This document shows positions 57,811-64,000 of a DNA stretch of 64,000 nt, in pieces. Within the stretch, counting starts at the first letter, position 1. Each line of letters opens with the position of its first letter. The stretch is from Enterovibrio norvegicus FF-33 (GTDB lineage Bacteria > Pseudomonadota > Gammaproteobacteria > Enterobacterales > Vibrionaceae). The translations under genes and the position numbers were made by a program. The stretch lies in NCBI RefSeq assembly GCF_000286835.2, contig NZ_AJYD02000038.1, positions 2,246,293 through 2,310,292 on the forward strand, given 5' to 3'. The notes under the pieces were generated by a model. The model saw nothing but the letters and a program-made list of their open reading frames with translations. It searched no databases and had not been told where the DNA came from.

Positions 57811-58863
57811 ATGAGCAATAGACGCGATTTTTTGAAGAAAGCAGGGATAGTTAGTGCGGGCAGTGCAACGGCAATATTGGGCGCACCTGCCGTAGTTTCC
57901 GCCAAAGAACCTATTCGTTGGCGTTTGCAAACCTATGCTGGGCCAGCACTAGCAGAACACGTAATCAAACCCGCTGTTGATGCCTTTAACCTTGCAGCCA
58001 ATGGCGAGATGGTGATCGAGTTGTATTTCGCCGACCAGCTTGTCCCAACGGGTGAGTTGTTCCGCGCAATGCAAAGAGGAACCATCGACGCTGTACAAAG
58101 TGACGATGACTCAATCGCTGCACCCGTGGACATTGCCGTGTTTGGTGGGTATTTCCCCTTCGCAACAAGATACAGCCTCGATGTGCCTGTGCTTTTTGAA
58201 GAGTACGGTTTAAAGGAGATCTGGAAAGAAGCTTATGACGAAGTGAAAGGTGTCACGTGGCTAAGTGCCGGCTCTTGGGACCCCTGCCACTTTGCCACTG
58301 TTGAACCCATTAACAGTCTGGCGGATTTGAAAGGTAAACGTATTTTCACCTTCCCAACCGCAGGCCGATTCCTGTCACGCTTCGGTGTTATTCCCGTCAC
58401 TCTGCCATGGGAAGACGTAGAAGTTGCCGTACAAACAGGCGAACTGGACGGCATTGCATGGTCAGGCATTACAGAAGATTACACCGTCGGCTGGGCAGAT
58501 GTGACTAACTACTTCTTAACCAACAATATTTCTGGGGCATGGTGCGGCTCGTTCTTTGCCAACTCGGAGCGTTGGGACGCCCTGCCAGAACACCTGAAAG
58601 TATTATTCAATATGATGATGGATACATCCCACTACTATCGTCAGCATTGGTACTGGGGCGGCGAAGCCAAGCTTAGAACCCAAGGCACTAAAATGCAGCT
58701 AACCACCATTCCAGATGAAGAGTGGCGCCAAGTGGAAGTTGAAGCTTACAAGTTCTGGGACGAAGTTGCAGAAACCAGCCCACGTAACAAACGCGTGGTC
58801 GAGATCTTCAAAGAGTATGCGGGTGTGATGGAAAAAGCAGGTAAGCCCTATCGCAATTCGTAA
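57811..58863 (+). CDS. TRAP transporter periplasmic binding protein (DctP-like), Tat-type signal
   Basis: This 350-residue binding protein captures the solute for the TRAP permeases. It begins with NRRDFLKKAGIV and an alanine/glycine-rich core ending in SAKEP, which is a twin-arginine export signal rather than a Sec signal. The mature part has the DctP motifs PTGELFRAMQRGTIDAVQ and INSLADLKGKRIFTFPTAGR. An AAAAGGAC site precedes the ATG. Tat export suggests folding, oligomerisation or cofactor or metal binding before transport. A terminator follows directly. Confidence 0.92.
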   Translation: MSNRRDFLKKAGIVSAGSATAILGAPAVVSAKEPIRWRLQTYAGPALAEHVIKPAVDAFNLAANGEMVIELYFADQLVPTGELFRAMQRGTIDAVQSDDDSIAAPVDIAVFGGYFPFATRYSLDVPVLFEEYGLKEIWKEAYDEVKGVTWLSAGSWDPCHFATVEPINSLADLKGKRIFTFPTAGRFLSRFGVIPVTLPWEDVEVAVQTGELDGIAWSGITEDYTVGWADVTNYFLTNNISGAWCGSFFANSERWDALPEHLKVLFNMMMDTSHYYRQHWYWGGEAKLRTQGTKMQLTTIPDEEWRQVEVEAYKFWDEVAETSPRNKRVVEIFKEYAGVMEKAGKPYRNS

Positions 58864-59273
58864 TCGGATAATCTGAGCAAAAAAGCGGCTGATCATTGCC
58901 GCTTTTTCTTTGGCTTCAGCTTCGGAAAATCACAAACGGCAGAAATGAAAAAAACCAGCGTCAATAGGCCAATACCGACACTGGTTTTCCTCGTGTTTTT
59001 ACTGGCGGATTTAGAGTTCCGCCCTCTCATTTATTTCCTTCAGTTTATACAACCAAACCAGAAAGAAATGAAAGTCGTTGTGGTTGAAAATCAGTCTATA
59101 AGTGGCGGCCAGCATTACTGACTGATTTTGAACGCAGGACTAATTTAGTACTTGATGAATAAGAAAACTGTGAGGTAATTAATAAAGTTCCTTTATCTAT
59201 TAGTGAGATGCATTAAAAATGCGATCCACATTAAAGGGTGGAAACAAGATCACAGATAAATGAGATCTTGGTA
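58864..59273. other. Intergenic region after the TRAP operon
   Basis: This 410-bp stretch lies between two convergent genes. It holds the dctP terminator (58879-58909) and a second imperfect hairpin at about 58950-58988 (AAAACCAG pairing with CTGGTTTT), which may be a backup terminator. A 58-codon frame at 58945-59121 has no ribosome-binding site and was not accepted. Confidence 0.4.
58879..58909 (+). terminator. Intrinsic terminator of the TRAP operon
   Basis: The stem AAAGCGGC/GCCGCTTT has an eight-base loop and is followed by TTCTTT. It lies about 20 bp after the dctP stop codon and ends the seven-gene operon. Confidence 0.85.
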
Positions 59274-59675
59274 TCAGCCCGATGTCACAAAATTGGTCGC
59301 GCATTCGGCTTGCCCAAGTACATAAACGCGCTTTTCACGAATATATCGTCGCGTTTCATTCCAGTTTTGAATAACAACAGCACGATCCTCGCCACGCCCT
59401 ACCGAGTTAAACAAATAACGGTCGACAGTATGGTTGAAAGCTTCTAAATCCATTTTTTCTTGATACACCACACCCATGAACTCAAATGCCCGCGCTTTTT
59501 CTTTCGAACTGCCCACCACGGTAAATCGCTGCAACGTATCGAGTGCCGTTTCGTATTGGCAGTCAACAATTTGTTGCTCTGTCGATAACAACTTTCCGTG
59601 CACGCCATATGTTGGCACGTAAGAGCAACCACTCAACACCAACAATATCGTTACGACCCCAAGTACCCTCTTCAT
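59274..59675 (-). CDS. Small lipoprotein of unknown function (133 aa)
   Basis: The signal peptide ends in the lipobox LSGC (ILLVLSGCSYVPTYG). The mature part of about 115 residues is mostly helical (YETALDTLQRF, SKEKARAFEFMGVVYQEKM), reminiscent of a short helical-repeat lipoprotein. I do not recognise a family. It is monocistronic with an ATG start at 59675. An exact 46-bp copy of its interior (59554-59599) reappears at the right edge of the window. Confidence 0.75.
   Translation of the reverse strand: MKRVLGVVTILLVLSGCSYVPTYGVHGKLLSTEQQIVDCQYETALDTLQRFTVVGSSKEKARAFEFMGVVYQEKMDLEAFNHTVDRYLFNSVGRGEDRAVVIQNWNETRRYIREKRVYVLGQAECATNFVTSG
59554..59599. repeat. 46-bp exact direct repeat, left copy (inside the lipoprotein gene)
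   Basis: This segment starts TATTGGCAGTCAACAATTTG and is identical to 63955-64000 in the same orientation. The base before it differs between the copies (G here, C there). The offset is 4,401 bp. The right copy is cut by the window end, so the true repeat may be longer. Confidence 0.97.
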
Positions 59676-59876
59676 GCTAAGTCCCTTTTCTTATTCGTTT
59701 TTAGCCTGTGGCAATGTCAAAAACAATTGCAAGTTTCACGCCAAAAGGCAATTTAAATGTGAAAGACAAACTGGGCACTAATTGAGTGAAATCCCATTAT
59801 CGGGCATTGAACGAATGTCGCGAGTCAGCCATGGTTTTTAAATAGCACATCACAATAGCAAAGAGAGAGTCCAACC

Positions 59877-60872
59877 ATGAGGGTGGCCGTTTTTAGCACC
59901 AAATCTTACGACAAGCAGTCTTTCGACACATGGAACGAAAACTTCCATCACGAGATCAGTTATTTTGATTTCAGGTTGACCACTCAAACAGCACAACTTC
60001 TCGCGGGGTTTGAGGCCATTTGCGCATTCGTCAACGACGACTTAAACGCGGAGATATTGGAGGAACTGGTTAAACATGGCGTGAAAGTGATTGCGATGCG
60101 GTGTGCAGGTTTTGATAAAGTCGACCTTACAGCAGCTAAAGCGCTCGGCTTACAAGTTGTCCGTGTACCCGCGTATTCCCCAGAATCTATCGCCGAGCAT
60201 ACGGTGGGGCTGATGTTAAGCCTTAATCGGCATATTCATCGCGCCTATCAACGCACACGTGATGCTAACTTTAACCTTGAAGGGCTCACTGGCTTCAACT
60301 TTCACAACCGTACCGTTGGCGTAATAGGCACAGGAAAAATCGGCATAGCGACATTGCGCATTCTCAGAGGACTGGGCATGAAACTCTTGGTTCATGATCC
60401 CTTTGAAAACCCAAAAGCTATCGCTCTGGGTGCAGAATACGTGTCATTGGATGAACTCTATAACGCAGCAGATGTGATTACCTTGCACTGCCCGTTAACC
60501 GATGAAAACTATCACATGCTTGACCAGGCCGCGTTTGAAAGAATGCGCGATGGTGTGATGATCATTAACACAAGCCGCGGGGGGTTATTGAACTCTAAAG
60601 ACGCCATTGACGCATTGAAAAGCCGAAGAATTGGTTTTCTAGGCATAGATGTGTACGAAAATGAACAGGATCTGTTTTTTGAAGACAAGTCGAATGACGT
60701 GATTCAGGATGATATCTTTCGGCGTCTCTCTGCCTGCCACAATGTGCTTTTTACGGGACATCAAGCTTTTTTAACGGAAGAGGCCTTGGGTAATATTGCA
60801 GAAACCACGTTGTCGAACTTGGCGTATTTCGAGCGCGGCGAACTATCTGGGAATGAAATTATTACGCTTTAA
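59877..60872 (+). CDS. D-lactate dehydrogenase-like 2-hydroxyacid dehydrogenase
   Basis: This 331-residue NAD-dependent enzyme is predicted to reduce pyruvate to D-lactate during fermentation (LdhA-like). The Rossmann motif is GVIGTGKIGIATLRILRGLG. The catalytic Arg lies in NTSRGGLLNS, Glu in GIDVYENEQD and His in FTGHQAFLTEEAL. These stretches and the N-terminal VAVFSTKSYDKQSF are typical of fermentative D-LDH. A GAGAG site precedes the ATG. It is monocistronic with a strong terminator. Another 2-hydroxyacid substrate is possible but less likely. Confidence 0.9.
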   Translation: MRVAVFSTKSYDKQSFDTWNENFHHEISYFDFRLTTQTAQLLAGFEAICAFVNDDLNAEILEELVKHGVKVIAMRCAGFDKVDLTAAKALGLQVVRVPAYSPESIAEHTVGLMLSLNRHIHRAYQRTRDANFNLEGLTGFNFHNRTVGVIGTGKIGIATLRILRGLGMKLLVHDPFENPKAIALGAEYVSLDELYNAADVITLHCPLTDENYHMLDQAAFERMRDGVMIINTSRGGLLNSKDAIDALKSRRIGFLGIDVYENEQDLFFEDKSNDVIQDDIFRRLSACHNVLFTGHQAFLTEEALGNIAETTLSNLAYFERGELSGNEIITL

Positions 60873-60921
60873 ACCGCTTCCCTGACCACTCTATTTGTCG
60901 CTCACCAAGATGCTAAGCACA

Positions 60922-60957
60922 AAAAAAGCAGAAGCCTCGTTGCTTCTGCTTTTTTCT
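60922..60957 (+). terminator. Intrinsic terminator of the lactate dehydrogenase gene
   Basis: The stem AAAAAAGCAGAAGC/GCTTCTGCTTTTTT has a six-base loop and a T-tract. It may also act leftward because of the A-tract. Confidence 0.88.
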
Positions 60958-61071
60958 GTTTAGCGCTATGCACTTCTAAGCACCGCTATTCATCTACATT
61001 CACCTGTGTTTTCTGTCACAGTAACAACAGTCGACATAGACAATGTGTAAATGGGAAAAGCTGACTAGCAA

Positions 61072-61542
61072 CTAAGGTCTGTTACCAAGTTTCACAATGC
61101 CATTTTGTTCAAACATCGCCACTTGTTTATTCTTACGTCCAATCAACAAGGGTTTGTCATCGTAGAACAGGAAGTTCTTCCAATATTTCTTAAACACACT
61201 CCAGCGCGTTTCGATGACGTTATTTTTTTCATAGCAAAAATAAACCACCACATTGTCTTCCCAAGGGAAATGCGCAAGAAACTCTTCAGGGAGTTCCGCT
61301 TCATCTTCCCATGGTGCCTGCCAGTTCACGCTGCTTTCCCACACACTTTGTGTCGCCGCCCAATCGCCTTTGCCAAAATGATCGGGGGTTGGGCTCTCGG
61401 TGCTCACGAAATCTCGCCACAGTTGCGCGCCACGCGCTTCCGTCATCGGTTTAATTTCCGCGTAGTCTTCTTCCGCAACAGGCATCGACTGATGAGTGAA
61501 AATCCACTTACGTTTGTATTCTTCAAAGGGAATGTAATTCAT
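61072..61542 (-). CDS. DUF2947-like conserved hypothetical protein
   Basis: This 156-residue soluble protein starts MNYIPFEEYKRKWIFTHQSM and is rich in Trp. Conserved-looking stretches are MTEARGAQLWRDFVSTE, VVVYFCYEKNNVIET and FKKYWKNFLFYDDKPLL. I recall this pattern from the DUF2947 family of Vibrionaceae and relatives. The function is unknown. It starts 24 bp after torR on the same strand and may be co-transcribed with it; whether it has a role in the Tor system is not known. Confidence 0.72.
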   Translation of the reverse strand: MNYIPFEEYKRKWIFTHQSMPVAEEDYAEIKPMTEARGAQLWRDFVSTESPTPDHFGKGDWAATQSVWESSVNWQAPWEDEAELPEEFLAHFPWEDNVVVYFCYEKNNVIETRWSVFKKYWKNFLFYDDKPLLIGRKNKQVAMFEQNGIVKLGNRP

Positions 61543-61566
61543 AGCTCTCTCGGATCGCAGAGACGT

Positions 61567-62280
61567 TTATCGCCCTGCGAACATGTAACCTTCACCATGC
61601 ACAGTAATAAACAACTGTGGTTTCTTGGGTTCTGCTTCTATTTTGTTTCTTAGACGCCGAACCAGCACATCAACGGTTCTGTCGTTCGGCGCATCAACGC
61701 GATGGCTAATAAGGTTCAAAATACGCTCGCGGCTCAATACCCGATTTGGGTTAGCAGTAAACGCCACCAGCATTTCATATTCGGCCTTGGTTAACTTGAC
61801 CGTATCGTCTTCTCTGCTGAGAGCACGGCGTTCAATGTCGAAGGTCCAACCGCTGAAGTTAACGATTTTATCATTTTCTGGCGGCAAACTCTCGACAAGC
61901 ATTGCAGTATTGCTGCGAGATATACGCCAAAGCAAATTCCTCACCCGTACCAATAGCTCTCTGAGCTCTAACGGTTTGGTGCAGTAGTCATCCGCGCCCA
62001 TTTCTAGGCCGACGATACGATCGATGCTATCGGTGCGCGCAGTGATCAAAATAATGCCCACATCGGATTTACTACGAAGATCTCGCGTTAACATCAATCC
62101 GTCTTCACCCGGCAAGTTGATGTCCAAAAGGACAAGGTCAACGTGCCGTTCATTCATAATCTTATGCATTTCCTTGCCGTCAGCGGCCTGACTGACACTA
62201 TATCCTTGTTTTTCGAAGTATCCCCCCACCATAGTGCGGGTAACCACTTCGTCATCTACGACCAGTATGTGATAACTCAA
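61567..62280 (-). CDS. torR: Response regulator TorR
   Basis: This OmpR-family regulator controls TMAO respiration genes in enteric bacteria and Shewanella. The receiver domain has VVDDEVVTR, phosphoacceptor Asp53 in LVLLDINLPGEDGLMLTRDL, and IDRIVGLEMGADDYCTKPLE. The effector domain contains KLTKAEYEMLVAF and NPNRVLSRERIL. The match to E. coli TorR is strong, and it is divergent from torC, as in E. coli. I prefer the TTG at 62280 (MSYHILVVDDE), which aligns with TorR and has AGGG five bases upstream; a GTG at 62295 is possible. The kinase TorS and sensor TorT are not in the window. Confidence 0.88.
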   Translation of the reverse strand: MSYHILVVDDEVVTRTMVGGYFEKQGYSVSQAADGKEMHKIMNERHVDLVLLDINLPGEDGLMLTRDLRSKSDVGIILITARTDSIDRIVGLEMGADDYCTKPLELRELLVRVRNLLWRISRSNTAMLVESLPPENDKIVNFSGWTFDIERRALSREDDTVKLTKAEYEMLVAFTANPNRVLSRERILNLISHRVDAPNDRTVDVLVRRLRNKIEAEPKKPQLFITVHGEGYMFAGR

Positions 62281-62692
62281 TGCAGCCCTGTTCACAAATC
62301 GTCATGAAGGCGGGCACTGTACCAGCAAAGGTAACCCTAAAATTGATTTATCTCATGGTTGTTGCATATTTTTCAGATCGCAATCAGCACAGGATTAATA
62401 GTCGGTGATTAATTTTTTGCGAGTTACCCACCATATTCTGCATATTTAGCGGATTTAGAAGCACATAACACTCGCATCACTACACTTTTCAGCCACCTGT
62501 ACACATCCTTTCATAATACGAACAAACCCGTTCATTTTGGTGCGTAACCATATTCACATCCAATCGTTACTATGCGCCACTCGAAATAACGCATCAAAAC
62601 ACGTAGATAAAGTGCGCAGGCTGGGTTTCCGAACACGTTTCAGGGAATGGCCCATCACTAACTACAAGAACATTATGGGTGTATCCATTTTT
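62281..62692. other. Divergent torR-torC control region
   Basis: This roughly 410-bp stretch lies between torR and torC. TGCATATT occurs twice in direct orientation (62363-62370 and 62439-62446). The second sits in TTCTGCATAT, which matches the E. coli Tor box CTGTTCATAT at seven of ten positions. They are candidate TorR sites at low confidence. The torC frame is open back to 62537, but the extension is not supported. Confidence 0.35.
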
Positions 62693-63856
62693 ATGAAAAA
62701 GCTATTGCAAAAGCTGATGAAGCCGAGTCGCAAGTATCCAATCATTGCGCTGGTTCTGGTCGGTGCCGTCATTGCGGTCGCAGGTGTGGTCACGATGAAC
62801 AAAACCTTTGAGGTGTTCTCTACCACGGAGTTTTGTACGTCATGTCACACCATGCAGCAGAACTACGAAGAATATAAACAATCTGTCCATTTCAGCAATG
62901 CGAAAGGTATTCGCGCTGAGTGTGTTGACTGCCACCAGCCAAAAGATTTCGCCGGCAAAGTCATGCGTAAAATGGGCGCAGTGACAGACCTATATCACCA
63001 CTTTATCACTGGCAAAATCGATACCCCTGAACAGTTTGAGGAACATCGCCTTGAACTCGCCCAGAAAGTCTGGGATCGCATGGCTGACGAGAACTACAAA
63101 ACCTGTACGACTTGTCACTCTTACGACGCAATGGATCACAGCAAGCAATCGGTTAAAGCGATGCAAGAGATGATCCCTGCTGCAAAAGAAAACATGGCGT
63201 GTGTTGAGTGTCACAAGGGTATTGCCCATGAACTGCCAAACATGGCAGGCGGTTTCCGTAAGACATTCGAAACACTTGCAGCCTCTGCTATTGCCCCTGC
63301 TGGTGCGACGAAGCTTTACTCGCTGGAAGAGAAGAGCCTGTTCGCCACCGCCGATGCCAATGGCAAAGTGGAAGGTCAACTGCTGCCGGCTTCTGAAGTT
63401 GATGTCGTTGGCGAAGAAGGCGACATGCTGAAAGTGCGCATTCAAGGTTGGATCGAAACCAACGGTAAAGGCCGCGTCATGACCGAGTACATGGGTAAAC
63501 GTGTATTCAAAGCGACCATTCGTGGTGACGTGAAAACGACTGAAACCGTGATTTCAGAAGAAGTTGATGCAGCAACCAATATTGCTTGGAAGCAAGTTGC
63601 GGTGAATGCCTACATCACCAAAGACGGCATGTTAGAGAGCATTGATCCGGTTTGGGACTATGCATCTGAAATGTACTCCTCTTCTTGTAACTCTTGCCAC
63701 GCAGCACCAGCACCAGGCCACTTCACAGCGAATGGCTGGATTTCGAGCCTGAAAGCGATGAGCGCGTATTACCGCTTGAGCAAAACCGAAGAGCGTACTC
63801 TGCTGAAATATCTGCAGAACCACGGTAGCGACACCGGCGGTGCTGGCGCGCACTAA
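62693..63856 (+). CDS. torC: Pentahaem c-type cytochrome TorC
   Basis: TorC transfers electrons from menaquinol to the periplasmic TMAO reductase TorA. The 387-residue protein has one N-terminal membrane anchor (about 16-36). A NapC-like domain follows with four haem sites (CTSCH, CVDCH, CTTCH, CVECH), and a C-terminal domain carries the fifth (CNSCH). Segments such as STTEFCTSCHTMQQNYEEYK, VECHKGIAHELP and EERTLLKYLQNHGSDT match E. coli TorC closely. The ATG at 62693 (MKKLLQKLMKPSRKYP) fits the family start; an earlier ATG at 62675 is possible. In other species torA follows, but here the sequence after torC changes to a copy of the lipoprotein gene. Confidence 0.93.
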   Translation: MKKLLQKLMKPSRKYPIIALVLVGAVIAVAGVVTMNKTFEVFSTTEFCTSCHTMQQNYEEYKQSVHFSNAKGIRAECVDCHQPKDFAGKVMRKMGAVTDLYHHFITGKIDTPEQFEEHRLELAQKVWDRMADENYKTCTTCHSYDAMDHSKQSVKAMQEMIPAAKENMACVECHKGIAHELPNMAGGFRKTFETLAASAIAPAGATKLYSLEEKSLFATADANGKVEGQLLPASEVDVVGEEGDMLKVRIQGWIETNGKGRVMTEYMGKRVFKATIRGDVKTTETVISEEVDAATNIAWKQVAVNAYITKDGMLESIDPVWDYASEMYSSSCNSCHAAPAPGHFTANGWISSLKAMSAYYRLSKTEERTLLKYLQNHGSDTGGAGAH

Positions 63857-63903
63857 TCGGTAAGGACTGTCCGCGAACAAGTCCGTAATCAAGAACAAAT
63901 AAT

Positions 63904-63927
63904 GGACAGGTGTTTTGACACCTGTCC
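63904..63927. other. Stem-loop between torC and the repeat junction
   Basis: The perfect 10-bp stem GGACAGGTGT/ACACCTGTCC has a TTTG loop. There is no T-tract, so it is not a standard terminator. It could modulate torC-torA transcript stability. AATAAGGATTCC, a ribosome-binding-site-like motif, lies 17 bases further on. Confidence 0.5.
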
Positions 63928-63954
63928 AACCAACTTTTAAAGAATAAGGATTCC

Positions 63955-64000
63955 TATTGGCAGTCAACAATTTGTTGCTCTGTCGATAACAACTTTCCGT
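63955..64000. repeat. 46-bp exact direct repeat, right copy (cut by the window edge)
   Basis: This is identical to 59554-59599. Read on the minus strand it encodes the lipoprotein's STEQQIVDCQ and then hits TAG at the junction, where the intact gene has TAC. On the plus strand it begins immediately after AATAAGGATTCC, where the start of the gene after torC would be expected. Confidence 0.95.

Noticed and set aside
58945..59121. A 58-codon plus-strand frame (MKKTSVNRPIPTLVFLVF...) with one hydrophobic stretch.
   Set aside because: No ribosome-binding site is seen, it lies just past the operon terminator, and its start overlaps a second terminator-like hairpin.

Overview
Organism and overall character. 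The window looks like a chromosomal segment from a marine gammaproteobacterium of the family Vibrionaceae. The grounds are a napFDABC periplasmic nitrate reductase operon divergent from a narQP pair, a PanP-type aspartate decarboxylase, a MetP/MetS-type sodium symporter pair, a DUF2947-like protein, a giant adhesin with a Vibrio-type retention module, and generally Vibrio-like protein sequences. The genus cannot be fixed from the sequence alone (Grimontia, Enterovibrio, Photobacterium and Vibrio are all plausible). No rRNA, tRNA, CRISPR array, insertion sequence or prophage was recognised. || Layout. (1) 1-13.2 kb: the start of a cheV-like gene cut by the window edge, then a 3,435-residue type I-secreted adhesin on the minus strand facing a TolC-family outer-membrane channel and an OmpA-like lipoprotein. 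The matching ABC exporter, membrane-fusion protein and LapD/LapG regulators are not in the window. (2) 13.2-19.8 kb: housekeeping and hypothetical genes, including a cryptochrome-DASH, an alpha/beta hydrolase, a small periplasmic protein, a YjiH-like membrane protein, a nucleotidyltransferase-like protein and a YciU/HI1450-type DNA mimic. (3) 19.9-26.8 kb: the nitrate module, napFDABC and narQP, separated by a 187-bp control region with a perfect 7-2-7 NarL/NarP-type palindrome and an FNR-like site. (4) 26.9-43.2 kb: two further RTX proteins sharing a DUF4114-like domain, flanking a POT peptide transporter, an EmrD-like exporter, ribA, a maltose-acetyltransferase-like enzyme, a patatin phospholipase, a 30-residue YnhF-like membrane peptide and the MetP/MetS sodium symporter pair. 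(5) 43.6-47.1 kb: a response regulator, a histidine kinase and a sugar-type periplasmic binding protein, all overlapping, with no ABC permease. (6) 47.4-49.7 kb: a periplasmic hypothetical protein and panP. (7) 49.9-58.9 kb: a LysR regulator followed by a compact seven-gene catabolic operon made of a glutamine-synthetase-like ligase, an aldehyde dehydrogenase, an iron-type alcohol dehydrogenase, a class I glutamine amidotransferase and a complete TRAP transporter. (8) 59.3-64 kb: a lipoprotein, a D-lactate dehydrogenase-like enzyme, a DUF2947-like protein, torR and torC; the window then ends inside an exact copy of part of the lipoprotein gene. || How it fits together. Two anaerobic electron-acceptor systems (nitrate through Nap; a pentahaem TorC beside TorR) lie near a fermentative lactate dehydrogenase, which suits a facultative anaerobe. 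Three large calcium-binding RTX proteins suggest a surface-attached or biofilm lifestyle. The most interesting metabolic unit is the 51-59 kb operon. Its enzyme order matches a gamma-glutamylation route for an amino alcohol: ligate to glutamate, oxidise alcohol to aldehyde, oxidise aldehyde to acid, hydrolyse the glutamyl amide. A dedicated TRAP importer would supply the substrate. The substrate itself is an inference. The most unusual structural feature is the right edge, where the sequence directly after a ribosome-binding-site-like motif downstream of torC becomes identical for 46 bases to the interior of the lipoprotein gene 4,401 bp upstream. That is what a tandem duplication junction, or an assembly artefact, would look like.
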